In this document: positions 17,559 to 27,900 of the stretch, piece by piece
How positions within the stretch are numbered: position 1 is the stretch's first letter
Layout: the number at the start of each line of letters is the position of its first letter
Assembly: GCA_902168185.1 (NCBI GenBank)
Contig: CABHOV010000039.1
Coordinates: 62,001 to 126,000, forward strand
Reading direction: 5' to 3'
Length of the DNA stretch: 64,000 nt
Source of the DNA: an uncultured Bacteroides sp.
Lineage (GTDB): Bacteria > Bacteroidota > Bacteroidia > Cytophagales > Cyclobacteriaceae
Program-made: the position numbers and the translations under genes
The notes under the pieces: generated by a model
What the model was told of the DNA's origin: nothing
Seen by the model: only the letters and a program-made list of their open reading frames with translations
Databases searched by the model: none

Positions 17559-18140
17559 ATGAATAAGTTCAAAGATTATTCTGACCAAAATCTTGTAGAC
17601 TTGCTCAAACAGCAGAACATGTCTGCGTTCGAGGAGATTTATAATCGGTATTGGCGCAAGCTATACTCGACAGCCTATAGGCGGATTCAATCCAGGGAAA
17701 TCGCTGAAGAATTCGTACAGGATATATTTACCAGTCTCTGGATCAATCGTGAACTTGTTCACATCAAATCACTCACAGCTTATTTATATACTGCTGTGAA
17801 ATATAAAGTGATCAATCACCTGCATCACGAAAGTATCCGGAAGCAATATTTCAATCTCCAACTCAAAACATTATCGGAAGCTGATAACTGTACAGAAGAA
17901 CTTGTGTTTGCAAATGATCTTCATGTATCGGTACAAAAAGAAATCAGCAAGCTTCCTCCTAAATGTCAGCAGGTATTTAAATTAAGCCGCCAGGAAAATC
18001 TTACCATGAAGCAAATTGCTTCACAGCTCGGTATATCTGAAAAAACCGTGGAGCATCAGCTGGGCAAAGCACTTCGTGTTTTGCGCATGAACATCAAACA
18101 CATTATAGTCGTCATCTCATCAACCATCGGATTGATCTGA
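17559..18140 (+). CDS. ECF RNA polymerase sigma factor, second copy
   Basis: A 193-residue ECF sigma, the same length as the first copy and similarly organised. Region 2 is FEEIYNRYWRKLYSTAYRRIQSREIAEEFVQDIF and region 4 is LPPKCQQVFKLSRQENLTMKQIASQLGISEKTVEHQLGKAL. It heads locus 2 (sigma, FecR, SusC, SusD). Its recognition helix (MKQIASQLGISEKTVEHQ) differs clearly from the first copy (TSEIANRLKLSEKAIQYH). The two should therefore use different promoters, which insulates the two uptake systems. Confidence 0.95.
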   Translation: MNKFKDYSDQNLVDLLKQQNMSAFEEIYNRYWRKLYSTAYRRIQSREIAEEFVQDIFTSLWINRELVHIKSLTAYLYTAVKYKVINHLHHESIRKQYFNLQLKTLSEADNCTEELVFANDLHVSVQKEISKLPPKCQQVFKLSRQENLTMKQIASQLGISEKTVEHQLGKALRVLRMNIKHIIVVISSTIGLI

Positions 18141-18276
18141 TCAAGTCTCGGATTCTTTTTTTTAAATATTTTCGGGTGCCTATAGGGGATCGGCCCGTAA
18201 GATCTGACTATTTAGTAAGCGACCTTCTAAAACGATTGAACACGGCAAACGGATCGTTTTAGTAAATGCCTGAACA

Positions 18277-19326
18277 ATGGAAAGAATTACACCTGAGCTT
18301 CTGCAAAAATACCTTCAAGGAAAATGTACGCCTGAAGAGAATGACCTTGTTAACACCTGGTACGACTCTTTTGATACATCTGCCGACGATATCAGGTTGC
18401 TGGACATTCAACAACACGAACTGCTCAGGAAAAAGATGATGCAGCAGATCAAGAATAATCTGAATGAGGCGGATCAATTTCCGGAAGACGAAAAAAAGCA
18501 GGACAACGATAATTCTACAGGGTGGCTGTTTTTCAAAGTGGCTGCTGCGATCAGCGTACTCGCAGTTATTGGTATAGGTATACTATATAAAGATCGCAAA
18601 GCTGCCGATGCTCCAGCTAATCTGCAGGCAACCATTGCTACTGTAGTCAATAAAACACAATCTATACTTCGGCAGGATCTTTCCGATGGAACCACGGTAT
18701 GGTTGAAGCCAAGCAGTAGTATAGAATACCCCACTATATTTTCAAAAGCATCACGCGTCATTCAATTGAAAGGCGAAGCATTCTTTGATGTTGCCAGAGA
18801 AGAGAGCCGTCCCTTCATTGTTACCACCGGAAATGTTACCACCAAAGTACTCGGTACAAGCTTTAACATAAAAGCTTATCACGATGCTTCCACAATAGAA
18901 GTATCGGTAATGACGGGTAAGGTAGCTGTACAAATGAAACCAACAGATACACGCGACTCTTCATCTGTTCTGCTCACACCAAACGAACGTGTTACGTATG
19001 TCAAATCTGAGAATCGTTTATTGAAGGAAGCACCAGTTCAATTACCAGAACTATCCATGTGGCAGGTAACAACGATAGTATATGAAAACGTACCCGTAGA
19101 TCGTGTACTGCGCATGCTCGAAGAAAAGTATAACGTAACGATACAGGTTAAAAACGAAAACCTGAAGAACTGCCTGCTGAGGGCAGATTTTACCAATCAG
19201 AACCTGGCCGACATTTTAGAAATGCTGAGCCGTTCGATTGAGGCTACCTATGAACTGAAAGACAACACAATATACCTCGATGGAGCGGGGTGTGTGATAG
19301 AAGACACAACCACTAAATCAAATTAA
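18277..19326 (+). CDS. FecR-family anti-sigma factor, second copy
   Basis: A 349-residue single-pass FecR. The N-terminal cytoplasmic part is ERITPELLQKYLQGKCTPEENDLV. The TM helix lies at about 83-104 (WLFFKVAAAISVLAVIGIGILY). The FecR domain carries LSDGTTVWLKPSSSIEYP, IQLKGEAFFDVAREESRPF and VLGTSFNIKAYHD. The C-terminal DUF4974 is YENVPVDRVLRMLEEKYNV. It is expected to bind the sigma factor at 17559 and read the STN domain of the SusC that follows. The 136-bp gap before it is unusually long for a sigma/FecR pair and contains a GC-rich imperfect hairpin near 18173-18197. Confidence 0.93.
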   Translation: MERITPELLQKYLQGKCTPEENDLVNTWYDSFDTSADDIRLLDIQQHELLRKKMMQQIKNNLNEADQFPEDEKKQDNDNSTGWLFFKVAAAISVLAVIGIGILYKDRKAADAPANLQATIATVVNKTQSILRQDLSDGTTVWLKPSSSIEYPTIFSKASRVIQLKGEAFFDVAREESRPFIVTTGNVTTKVLGTSFNIKAYHDASTIEVSVMTGKVAVQMKPTDTRDSSSVLLTPNERVTYVKSENRLLKEAPVQLPELSMWQVTTIVYENVPVDRVLRMLEEKYNVTIQVKNENLKNCLLRADFTNQNLADILEMLSRSIEATYELKDNTIYLDGAGCVIEDTTTKSN

Positions 19327-19366
19327 CTATGTAAGGATAAAATCTACACCCCATTTGTAAAAAAGA

Positions 19367-19447
19367 GATTAGGAGTGATTGCGGCACCCCTAATCAATTA
19401 AAATGTGACCCCTGTTTATGAAGTATACATAATCAGAACAGGGGCAC
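19367..19447 (+). terminator. Tandem hairpins between fecR and susC (locus 2)
   Basis: Hairpin one is GATTAGGAGTG (19367-19377) with CACCCCTAATC (19385-19395): one mismatch, 7-nt loop. Hairpin two is GTGACCCCTGTT (19405-19416) with AACAGGGGCAC (19437-19447): one bulged A, 20-nt loop. susC starts 35 bp later. Position and number match the tandem hairpins of locus 1, although the sequences are unrelated. Confidence 0.6.
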
Positions 19448-19481
19448 TTGTCTCATTTGTAAAAACGAAACAATCAAAATT

Positions 19482-22400
19482 ATGCAAGAGATTCTACAAA
19501 CGCACGTCAACCTCAGCAAAATTATGCGAATTACGTTGAGCCAGATTGTCGTTATGCTGATTCTAACCGGTATTTCCCGGGCGGAAGTAGGCAAAGCACA
19601 AAGTCTTTTGGATCGAAGCGTTACGCTTACGGTCGAAAAGGTAAGTCTGAGCAAAGCATTAGACAGAATTGAAAAAAATGCTTCTGTTCGGTTTGTTTAC
19701 AGTAAGAACTTTATCTCGCTTAAGGACGAAGTCTCCTTTAGCGCAGAAAAAGAAAAACTGGAGTCAGTTTTAAATAAACTTCTCGGCCCGTTGAATATAC
19801 AATACCAGGTAATTAAAGACCGTATTGTACTCAACAAGGTTAGAGGTATAGAAGATGATACGGAAGAAATAACAGCAACCGAAAGTCCTGTAACAGAGAA
19901 CACATTGTTCAGCGTTACCGGACGGGTAACAGATGGCACTGAATCACTTCCCGGTGTAAACGTTTTGGTGAAAGGAACAACGGTAGGTACAACTACTGAT
20001 TCCGATGGAAAATATACTCTGGATGTACCCAGCGGAAGCACTACGCTGATCTTTAGTTTCATCGGATATGTAGCACAGGAAGTAGATATCACTAACCGTA
20101 CTACTGTCGATGTTGTATTGGTAGCCGATGTACAGCAACTGTCCGAAGTTGTAGTCGTGGGTTATGGAGAGCAGAAGAAAGAAACCGTAACCGGTTCGGT
20201 AGCAACCGTAAAAGGATCGGACCTGGTAAAATCACCAGCGTTGAATTTAACCAACTCTATTGCCGGACGTATGCCGGGTGTAATCGCTGTAAACAGAAGC
20301 GGTGAGCCGGGATATGATGGTTCAAGTATACGCATTCGCGGATCGAATACACTGGGTAGCAATGATGCGTTGATCGTGATCGATGGTATACCTGCCAGAT
20401 CAGGTGGTATAGAACGTTTGAATCCTGCAGACATTGAAAATATATCTGTATTGAAAGATGCAGCTGCTGCTATATATGGATCACGTGCAGCCAATGGAGT
20501 AATCCTCATTACAACAAAGCGTGGTAAAACAGGTAAGCCTGAAATTTTATATTCTTTCAATCAGGGATGGTCACGGCCAACCGTTGTGCCAAAGCTCGCA
20601 GATGCAACACAGTTTGCTGAGATGAGAAACGAGTTGGAGATTTTCAATTTACCGGTAGATGAATGGAGCGCTGCCAACACAGCCTTTAAACAAAACGGAA
20701 CTTATACCCGCCCGAATGGAACTGTGGTAGATGCTCCGTATACTCCAGATGATTTCCAGAAATTCAAAGATGGGTCAGATCCTTGGGGGCATCCAAATAC
20801 AGATTGGTATGATGCTACCTTGAAAAACTGGTCGCCACAATCACGTCATAATCTGCAACTCAGTGGTGGTACAGAGAACTTTAAATACCTCACATCACTT
20901 GGCTACCAAAATCAGGATGCATACTATAAGAATGCAGCCACTGGCTATAAGCAATATGATATTCGTATTAACCTCGATGCAAATGTCAATAAGTATATAA
21001 AAACAACGATCGGTATATTAGGTCGCCAGGAAAACAGATTCTATCCTACACGCAGTGCCGGTGCTATATTTAGAATGCAGATGCGCGGGTTACCGACACA
21101 GCCAGCTTTCTGGCCAAACGGATTACCCGGACCGGACATTGAGAACGGTGAAAACCCGGTGGTAATCACAACGAATCAAACTGGTTACGATCGTGACACA
21201 CGTTACTATGTACAAACGAACGGGTCTGTGGATGTTACTATACCTTGGGTAAAAGGTTTGAAACTTACCGGAACAGCTTCTGTTGATAAGTATATAAAGC
21301 GTACGAAAAAGTGGGAGATTCCATGGTATCTATATACATGGGATAAAGTTTCCTATGAAGACGATGGCGTGACTCCGAAACTATCGAAAGGACAACGCGG
21401 TCCTGCGGAGCCAAGATTGTCGCAAGGCGATGAAGATCAGCTCAACGTTTTACTTGGTGGTATACTTACCTACGAGCGGACTTTCAACGATCATGCACTG
21501 ACGTTTCTGGCGGGTACAAACCGCGAGACCATTGATAATGATTACTTCAATTCCTATAGGAGATTCTTTATTTCTTCTTCAGTCGACCAGTTGATTGCAG
21601 GAGGGAATGCTGAAAAGAATGCGAATGGTGGAGGCTGGGAACGCGCCCGCATAAATTACTTTGGTCGCGTAGCCTATAACTATAAAGAAAAGTATCTGTT
21701 GGAATTCCTTTGGAGATATGATGGCTCCTATATGTTCCCGGAAAGTACACGCTATGGTTTCTTCCCTGGTGTTATGGCCGGATGGCAAATCTCTGAAGAA
21801 GATTTCTGGAAGAATAATGTAAACGTTGTAAGCTACTTCAAGCTCCGCGGTTCTTGGGGACAGTTGGGTAACGACCAGATATACTATGATGTGAATGCGA
21901 ACGGAACCATTGACAGTGATGAACTTCAGGAATATCAATACTTGTCAACAAACGCTTTCCGCAGCTATATAATTGGTGGACAGGAAGTAGGAACTATATA
22001 TGAAACACGGGTTCCCAATCCAACGGTTACGTGGGAGGTTGCTAACAACTTCAACCTGGGTTTAGAAGGAGCATTGCTCTCAGGAAAGATAAATTTCCAG
22101 TTTGATGTGTTCTGGAACAAGCGCAGTAACATTCTGTGGCGTAAGAATGCGTCCGTACCACAAACTACCGGTATGACGTTGCCTGCTGAAAATATAGGTA
22201 AGGTAAACAACAAAGGCTGGGAATTCCTGGTCGGTTACAACGGACAGGTTGGTGAGTTTACATACAACGTGAGTGTAAATGGTGGTTATGCGAAAAACAA
22301 AGTTATATACTGGGATGAAGCTCCGGGGGCTCCAAGCTGGCAGCAAACTACGGGCAAACCAATGTATACATACTTAGCATATCAGTATGATGGTGTATTC

Positions 22401-23012
22401 AAAACGCAGGAGGATATCGCTGCTGAAACACTTGATTATTCAGCCATTACTAATACACTTCGCCCTGGTGACATGAGGTATAAAGATTACAATGGCGATG
22501 GTGCTATAACACCCGATGACCGTGTACGGAATGACAGAACGAATATTCCTCTTTTTCAAGGAGGTTTAAGTATGGGAGCACGGTATAAAAACTTCGACCT
22601 CTCTATATTATTCCAAGGGGCAACCGGTGCACAGGTATATGTGAGCACAGGTGAATCCGGAAGTATCGGAAACTTCCTGTTGGATGTATATAAAAATCGC
22701 TGGACCATCGAAAACCCAAGCAGTGAACATCCACGCATTGCAGACAGAAGCAATCAGTATTATTCAAACGATAATACATACTGGCTCAGAAGCTCAAACT
22801 ATGTTCGCCTCAAGAATATAGAGTTGGGATATACTATACCATCGACCTTAGGCAGCAGAGTTGGTATCAGCAGTTTACGGATTTATGTCAACGCATTAAA
22901 CTTGTTAACCTTCGATAAATTCGATGTATTCGATCCGGAGTCTACAGGCGGAACAGGTCAGTACTATCCGCAGGCAAAAATTCTGAATACAGGTTTAACA
23001 GTAACATTTTAA
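19482..23012 (+). CDS. SusC-like TonB-dependent receptor with STN domain, second copy
   Basis: A 1176-residue receptor. The N-terminus MQEILQTHVNLSKIMRITLSQ is of the long type common in SusC with STN; an in-frame ATG at 19524 is possible. The STN domain lies at about 45-110 (VTLTVEKVSLSKALDRIEKNASVRFVY). The CarboxypepD-reg-like domain (GRVTDGTESLPGVNVLVKG) is followed by the TonB-box-like VVVVGYGEQKKE, the plug (ISVLKDAAAAIYGSRAANGVILI) and a large barrel with a terminal VTF. It is the translocation partner of the SusD 11 bp downstream and the signalling partner of the FecR upstream. Compared with the first SusC it shares architecture but is clearly diverged, so it probably takes up a different glycan. 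Confidence 0.95.
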   Translation: MQEILQTHVNLSKIMRITLSQIVVMLILTGISRAEVGKAQSLLDRSVTLTVEKVSLSKALDRIEKNASVRFVYSKNFISLKDEVSFSAEKEKLESVLNKLLGPLNIQYQVIKDRIVLNKVRGIEDDTEEITATESPVTENTLFSVTGRVTDGTESLPGVNVLVKGTTVGTTTDSDGKYTLDVPSGSTTLIFSFIGYVAQEVDITNRTTVDVVLVADVQQLSEVVVVGYGEQKKETVTGSVATVKGSDLVKSPALNLTNSIAGRMPGVIAVNRSGEPGYDGSSIRIRGSNTLGSNDALIVIDGIPARSGGIERLNPADIENISVLKDAAAAIYGSRAANGVILITTKRGKTGKPEILYSFNQGWSRPTVVPKLADATQFAEMRNELEIFNLPVDEWSAANTAFKQNGTYTRPNGTVVDAPYTPDDFQKFKDGSDPWGHPNTDWYDATLKNWSPQSRHNLQLSGGTENFKYLTSLGYQNQDAYYKNAATGYKQYDIRINLDANVNKYIKTTIGILGRQENRFYPTRSAGAIFRMQMRGLPTQPAFWPNGLPGPDIENGENPVVITTNQTGYDRDTRYYVQTNGSVDVTIPWVKGLKLTGTASVDKYIKRTKKWEIPWYLYTWDKVSYEDDGVTPKLSKGQRGPAEPRLSQGDEDQLNVLLGGILTYERTFNDHALTFLAGTNRETIDNDYFNSYRRFFISSSVDQLIAGGNAEKNANGGGWERARINYFGRVAYNYKEKYLLEFLWRYDGSYMFPESTRYGFFPGVMAGWQISEEDFWKNNVNVVSYFKLRGSWGQLGNDQIYYDVNANGTIDSDELQEYQYLSTNAFRSYIIGGQEVGTIYETRVPNPTVTWEVANNFNLGLEGALLSGKINFQFDVFWNKRSNILWRKNASVPQTTGMTLPAENIGKVNNKGWEFLVGYNGQVGEFTYNVSVNGGYAKNKVIYWDEAPGAPSWQQTTGKPMYTYLAYQYDGVFKTQEDIAAETLDYSAITNTLRPGDMRYKDYNGDGAITPDDRVRNDRTNIPLFQGGLSMGARYKNFDLSILFQGATGAQVYVSTGESGSIGNFLLDVYKNRWTIENPSSEHPRIADRSNQYYSNDNTYWLRSSNYVRLKNIELGYTIPSTLGSRVGISSLRIYVNALNLLTFDKFDVFDPESTGGTGQYYPQAKILNTGLTVTF

Positions 23013-23023
23013 CAACCTTATCC

Positions 23024-24901
23024 ATGAAGAATATGAATAAGCTTAAAATTTTAGCGCTTGGTACGGTCGTAGCCATGTTCGCAGTAACAGGTTGTAATGA
23101 TGACTTCGTAAGTACAAAGCCCCTGAATGAAGTGCCGTCTGAAGATGTATGGAAAGATCCAGGTTTGTCGCAGGCCTTTGTTACCGATATATATAACGGA
23201 CTTGGTAACGGAGGATTCGATGAACAGATGCTCGCGTCTCTCACGGATGAAGCTATGTTTACGCACCCCGGCCGTGGTATAAATACCATTACAGAATCAC
23301 GTTCCAATCCTGCAGATATAGGATGGGTGAATAATACACTCAACTGGACAAACATGTATCAACGCATCCGTGCGTGTAACCTGGCTATCGAAAACCTGGA
23401 AACACCACAGTTTGAAAATACAGGTCAGATTCAGGCAAGTGTATTGCAAGGCGAAGCTTACTTTATGCGCGCATACTTTTATCACCAGTTGCTCCGATAC
23501 TACGGTGGCGTACCCATCGTTGACAGAAGCTATAAACTCGGTGAAACGGACTATACTATAGCACGAAATACATTTGCGGAATGTGTTGATTTCATTGTAG
23601 CCGATTGTGACAAAGCGGCACAACTGCTGGATGATAAGACAATGCCATCGGGAAGAACTTCTGAGACGGCAGCATTGGCGTTGAAGGCGCGCGTTCTGCT
23701 ATATGCAGCAAGCGACCTGCATGACCAGGCGAAAGCTGCAGCCAAATCACCTTTGTTAGGCTCGTTCCCGAGTTATGATTTGCTTGGTTATTCCAGTGGT
23801 TCACAAATAGAACGTTGGCAGAAAGCCAGAGATGCTGCGAAAGCTGTTGTAGACCTGGGATTAGGATACTCATTCAATTTAGCAGCGCCAGTATCAGCAA
23901 CCGAGGGTACAACCAACTATGCAAATATAGCCTTGGCAAAAAATGGTGGTGAGAGAGAGTTGATCTTTGCGCGCTACTTTATCAATGCAAAAGATGAAGG
24001 CGGTGCATGGGTTGGTCGTAACAACGGTCCGAACGGTTATCACAACTGGGCAGGTAATACACCGATCCAAAATCTGGTAGATGATTATGAGATGATGGAC
24101 GGTACTGCATTTGATTGGGACAATCCGGATCACGCTGCAGCGCCCTATACCGACAGAGATCCGCGCATGGATGCAACCATTCTGCGTGATGGCTCACCCT
24201 GGAAACCACGTACCGCAGATGCTGCTGGTAAAGATCCATACAATGAAATTCAAACCGGCCAATATCAGATTGTCAATGCTTCAGGTTCTGTCGTTAGTTA
24301 TTTCGGTCTTGACTCCAGGCAAAGTTCTATCGAAGATTGGAATGGTACACGCACCGGATACTATATGAAGAAGTTCATTGATCCCAATCCTGCTATAGTA
24401 GATCAGAATACGCGGCAGCAAATACCTTGGCCATTCCTTCGCTATACCGAAGCTGTGTTGAACTATATAGAAGCCTGCATTGAACTTGGAGAAGAAGGCG
24501 AGGCGATCACCTGGCTTAACCAAATCCGTTTCCGGGCGGGTATGCCTGCCGTTGTAGATGCCGGAGATGCACTTCGCGACCGCTATAGAAATGAACGCAG
24601 AGTTGAGCTTGCATACGAAGAACACCGCTATCATGATGCAAGGCGATGGATGATCGCGCCTGAAACGCTCGGACAAAAAGCAGGAAGGATCAGCATCACC
24701 GCTACACTTAAAGCCGGTAAGGATGTGAAAATCTATCGGTATGATCCGGACAATTATAACTATAAATATGAACCGTTGGATATAGATCCGGGTATTGAAA
24801 ACCGCCTCTGGCTGGATAAGATGTATTTCCTGCCGATACACCGCGATGAAATAAATAGAAATGATAAGTTAGATCAGAACCCGGGATACGAATCCCAGTA
24901 A
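23024..24901 (+). CDS. SusD/RagB-like glycan-binding lipoprotein, second copy
   Basis: A 625-residue lipoprotein with lipobox VTGC, then NDDFVSTKPLNEVPSEDVW. The SusD motifs are QRIRACNLAIENLE, LQGEAYFMRAYFYHQLLRYYGGVPIVDRSY and PFLRYTEAVLNYIEACIELGEEGEAITWLNQIRFRAGMP. It ends in RNERRVELAYEEHRYHDARRWMI and a PIHRDEINRN tail. It starts 11 bp after susC and ends just before a strong terminator. Its RFRAGMP and HRYHDARRW blocks belong to the larger SusD subgroup, unlike the shorter SusD of locus 1. Confidence 0.95.
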   Translation: MKNMNKLKILALGTVVAMFAVTGCNDDFVSTKPLNEVPSEDVWKDPGLSQAFVTDIYNGLGNGGFDEQMLASLTDEAMFTHPGRGINTITESRSNPADIGWVNNTLNWTNMYQRIRACNLAIENLETPQFENTGQIQASVLQGEAYFMRAYFYHQLLRYYGGVPIVDRSYKLGETDYTIARNTFAECVDFIVADCDKAAQLLDDKTMPSGRTSETAALALKARVLLYAASDLHDQAKAAAKSPLLGSFPSYDLLGYSSGSQIERWQKARDAAKAVVDLGLGYSFNLAAPVSATEGTTNYANIALAKNGGERELIFARYFINAKDEGGAWVGRNNGPNGYHNWAGNTPIQNLVDDYEMMDGTAFDWDNPDHAAAPYTDRDPRMDATILRDGSPWKPRTADAAGKDPYNEIQTGQYQIVNASGSVVSYFGLDSRQSSIEDWNGTRTGYYMKKFIDPNPAIVDQNTRQQIPWPFLRYTEAVLNYIEACIELGEEGEAITWLNQIRFRAGMPAVVDAGDALRDRYRNERRVELAYEEHRYHDARRWMIAPETLGQKAGRISITATLKAGKDVKIYRYDPDNYNYKYEPLDIDPGIENRLWLDKMYFLPIHRDEINRNDKLDQNPGYESQ

Positions 24902-24919
24902 AGTAAGCTATATTTAGAG

Positions 24920-24956
24920 TCTATGCTGGTGCCTGAAAACACCGGCATAGATTTTC
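24920..24956 (+). terminator. Intrinsic terminator after SusD of locus 2
   Basis: The arms 24920-24931 (TCTATGCTGGTG) and 24940-24951 (CACCGGCATAGA) pair over 12 bp with one G-U wobble and an 8-nt loop, followed by TTTTCT. The next gene begins 34 bp after the stem. Its expression then depends on read-through or on a promoter in this short gap. Confidence 0.92.
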
Positions 24957-24984
24957 TAAATTCTCTAAATATATCCTGACCGCG

Positions 24985-27900
24985 TTGAAGCATTATTTTC
25001 TCAATAGTCTGCTGACCGTTGCATTGCTTGCAGCAGGTTGCAAAGATTCTCCGAGGCAGGAAACGCCTTCTGCGCCACCTCCGGTTGAAACACTTTTTAA
25101 ATTACTTCCTCCAGCAGCTACGCATATTGATTTTAGTAATGCGCTCACAGAAGCGTTCAACACCAACGTACTCATCTACGAATATTTTTATAACGGTGGA
25201 GGAGTAGCGGCCGGTGATATCAATGGTGATGGTCTGGACGATCTATACTTCACTGCAAACATGGCTGCCGACAAGCTATATCTTAATGCTGGCGGAATGA
25301 AGTTCACGGAGATCACACAACCATCGGGAATACATACACGCAACGGTCCTTGGAAAACAGGTGTTACCATGGCTGATGTGAATGGCGATGGTAAACTAGA
25401 TCTATACATTTGCTATTCCGGAAACCTCCGGCCCGAACGTAGGGTAAATGAACTATATATCAATTATGGCAATGATGCGAATGGTATCCCTCAATTTAAA
25501 GAAGAAGGAAAGAAATACGGATTGGACAGTCCTTCTACTTCTACACAGGGATATTTTTTTGATTACGATCGCGATGGCGACCTGGACATGTTTCTGCTCA
25601 ACCACAACATCAATGCACTGCCGGTATTAAACGAAACGAGTACTGCGCAGATGTTAAAGGAACAAAACCCGGCAAGTGGAGTGCGGTTATTTAAAAACGT
25701 TAACAATCATTTCGATGATGTTACGGCAAAGTCCGGTATTAGTAGTACAGCATTAACGTATGGGCTGGGGGCCGGACTCGCGGACCTCAATAATGATGGC
25801 TTGACAGACATCTACATCACCAACGACTATAACGTTCCGGACTATCTATATATCAATAATGGCAACGGTACATTTACCGATAGGCTCAAATCCATGATCG
25901 GCCATACTTCTAATTTCTCAATGGGAAATGATATAGCCGATGTGAACAACGATGCGCTACCTGATATATTTACACTCGATATGCTTCCGGAGGATAATCA
26001 CCGGCAAAAATTACTATTGGCGCCCGATAATTATGGCAAGTTCGATCTGAACGTACGTATAGGTTTTTATTACCAGTATATGCGTAACATGCTTCAAGTA
26101 AATAATGGTAATGGTACTTTTTCGGAGATAGGACAATTGTCTGGCGTCTCTAACACAGACTGGAGTTGGGCAGCACTCTTTGCCGATTATGATAATGACG
26201 GATGGAAAGACCTCTATATAACCAACGGTTATTTACGGGATTTTACCAACATGGACTTCGTGAAGTACATGGATAACTATGTACAACAAAAAGGAAGATT
26301 GATGCGAGAGGATGTACTGGAACTCGTTCATAAAATTCCGGCATCAAATCTTACAAACTATATATTTAGGAACAATGGCGATCTCTCGTTTACGAAAGCA
26401 AATACTGTCTGGGGCTTTACGAGTACATCCAACAGCAATGGTGCAGCCTATTCTGATTTGGACAACGATGGCGATCTTGATCTCGTTGTAAATAACATTA
26501 ACGCTCCGGCTTTTATTTACCAGAATGAAACAGATAAAAAATCAGAGCATCATTATCTTAAAATAAAACTGGAGGGAGCTGGTAAAAATACAGCTGGTCT
26601 GGGGGCCAAAGTTATAGTATATGTAAAGGGTATGAAACAGACTCTTGAGCAAATGCCATCCCGTGGCTATCAATCCAGTGTGTCACCCACCTTGCATGTT
26701 GGCCTGGGCAAAGAGGCTAGCATCGATTCAATACAAATCATTTGGCTTTCCGGAAAGCAACAAAAAATTAAGAACGTAAAGTCCGATCAACTCATTACTG
26801 TAAAGGAGGCCGATGCGAATAGTAAATATATACCTTCACGAACGCCCGCACCAGTTTTTACAGAGAAAGCAATGCTGGCCTTTACTCACGAGCAAGAGCG
26901 TGTAAATGATTTTAAACGTCAACCGCTGATGGTAAATCCTATGTCCTTTTCAGGGCCATGCCTGGCGAAAGACGATGTAAACGGCGATGGACTGGAAGAC
27001 ATATATGCTGGTGGAGGTGTGAACCAGGCAGGCGAATTATTTCTTCAGCAGAAGAATGGACAATTTGTTCGCAAAAGCCAGCCAGCGTTTGAAGCTGACA
27101 AAAAGAGTGATGATACAGATGCAATATTTGCAGATGTAAATAAAGACGGCTATACCGACCTGTATGTATGCAGCGGAGGCTATCATAATTTTATGCCAGA
27201 AGATGAAGCCCTGCAAGACAGACTATATATCAATGACGGCAAAGGTAATTTCAGGAAGAGTACAGACGCTTTACCCGCGATGCGGACAAGCAAAAGCTGC
27301 GTTCGCGTTAGCGATATTAACGATGATGGCTATCCTGATTTCTTTATAGGGAGCCGCGTGATTCCTGGAAGGTATCCTGAAACTCCACTCAGTTATATAT
27401 TGATCAATGACGGTAAAGGAAACTTCAAAGATGCTATTGCTACACTTGCTCCTGCCTTGCAAACTACAGGCATGGTTACCGATGCAGCATTTACGGATTT
27501 GAATGGTGATGGGAAAAATGATCTCATAGTAGTAGGAGAGTGGATACCGGTTACAGTATGGATACAAGAGAACGGAAAATTTATTGAGAAGACTTCTGAT
27601 TACTTCTCCCAGAAATATAGGGGATGGTGGAATAAAATTCTCACCGGTGATTTTAATCATGATGGAAGGACAGATCTTATTGTGGGTAACACTGGACTCA
27701 ATACACAATGTAAAGTAAGCGATGCCGAGCCCGCTGAACTATATTTCAAGGACTTCGATAACAACGGTTCAGTGGATCCGATTCTTTGTACATACATACA
27801 AGGCAAAAGCTATGCGTATGTTACCCGTGATGAATTGCTGGAACAAATTGGCTCCAAGCGAAAGCGTTTCCCCGACTATAAAAGTTATGCTGACGCTACG

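Noticed and set aside
24281-24841. 186-codon open frame on the minus strand within SusD
   Set aside because: Antisense to the conserved SusD C-terminus; no homology features.
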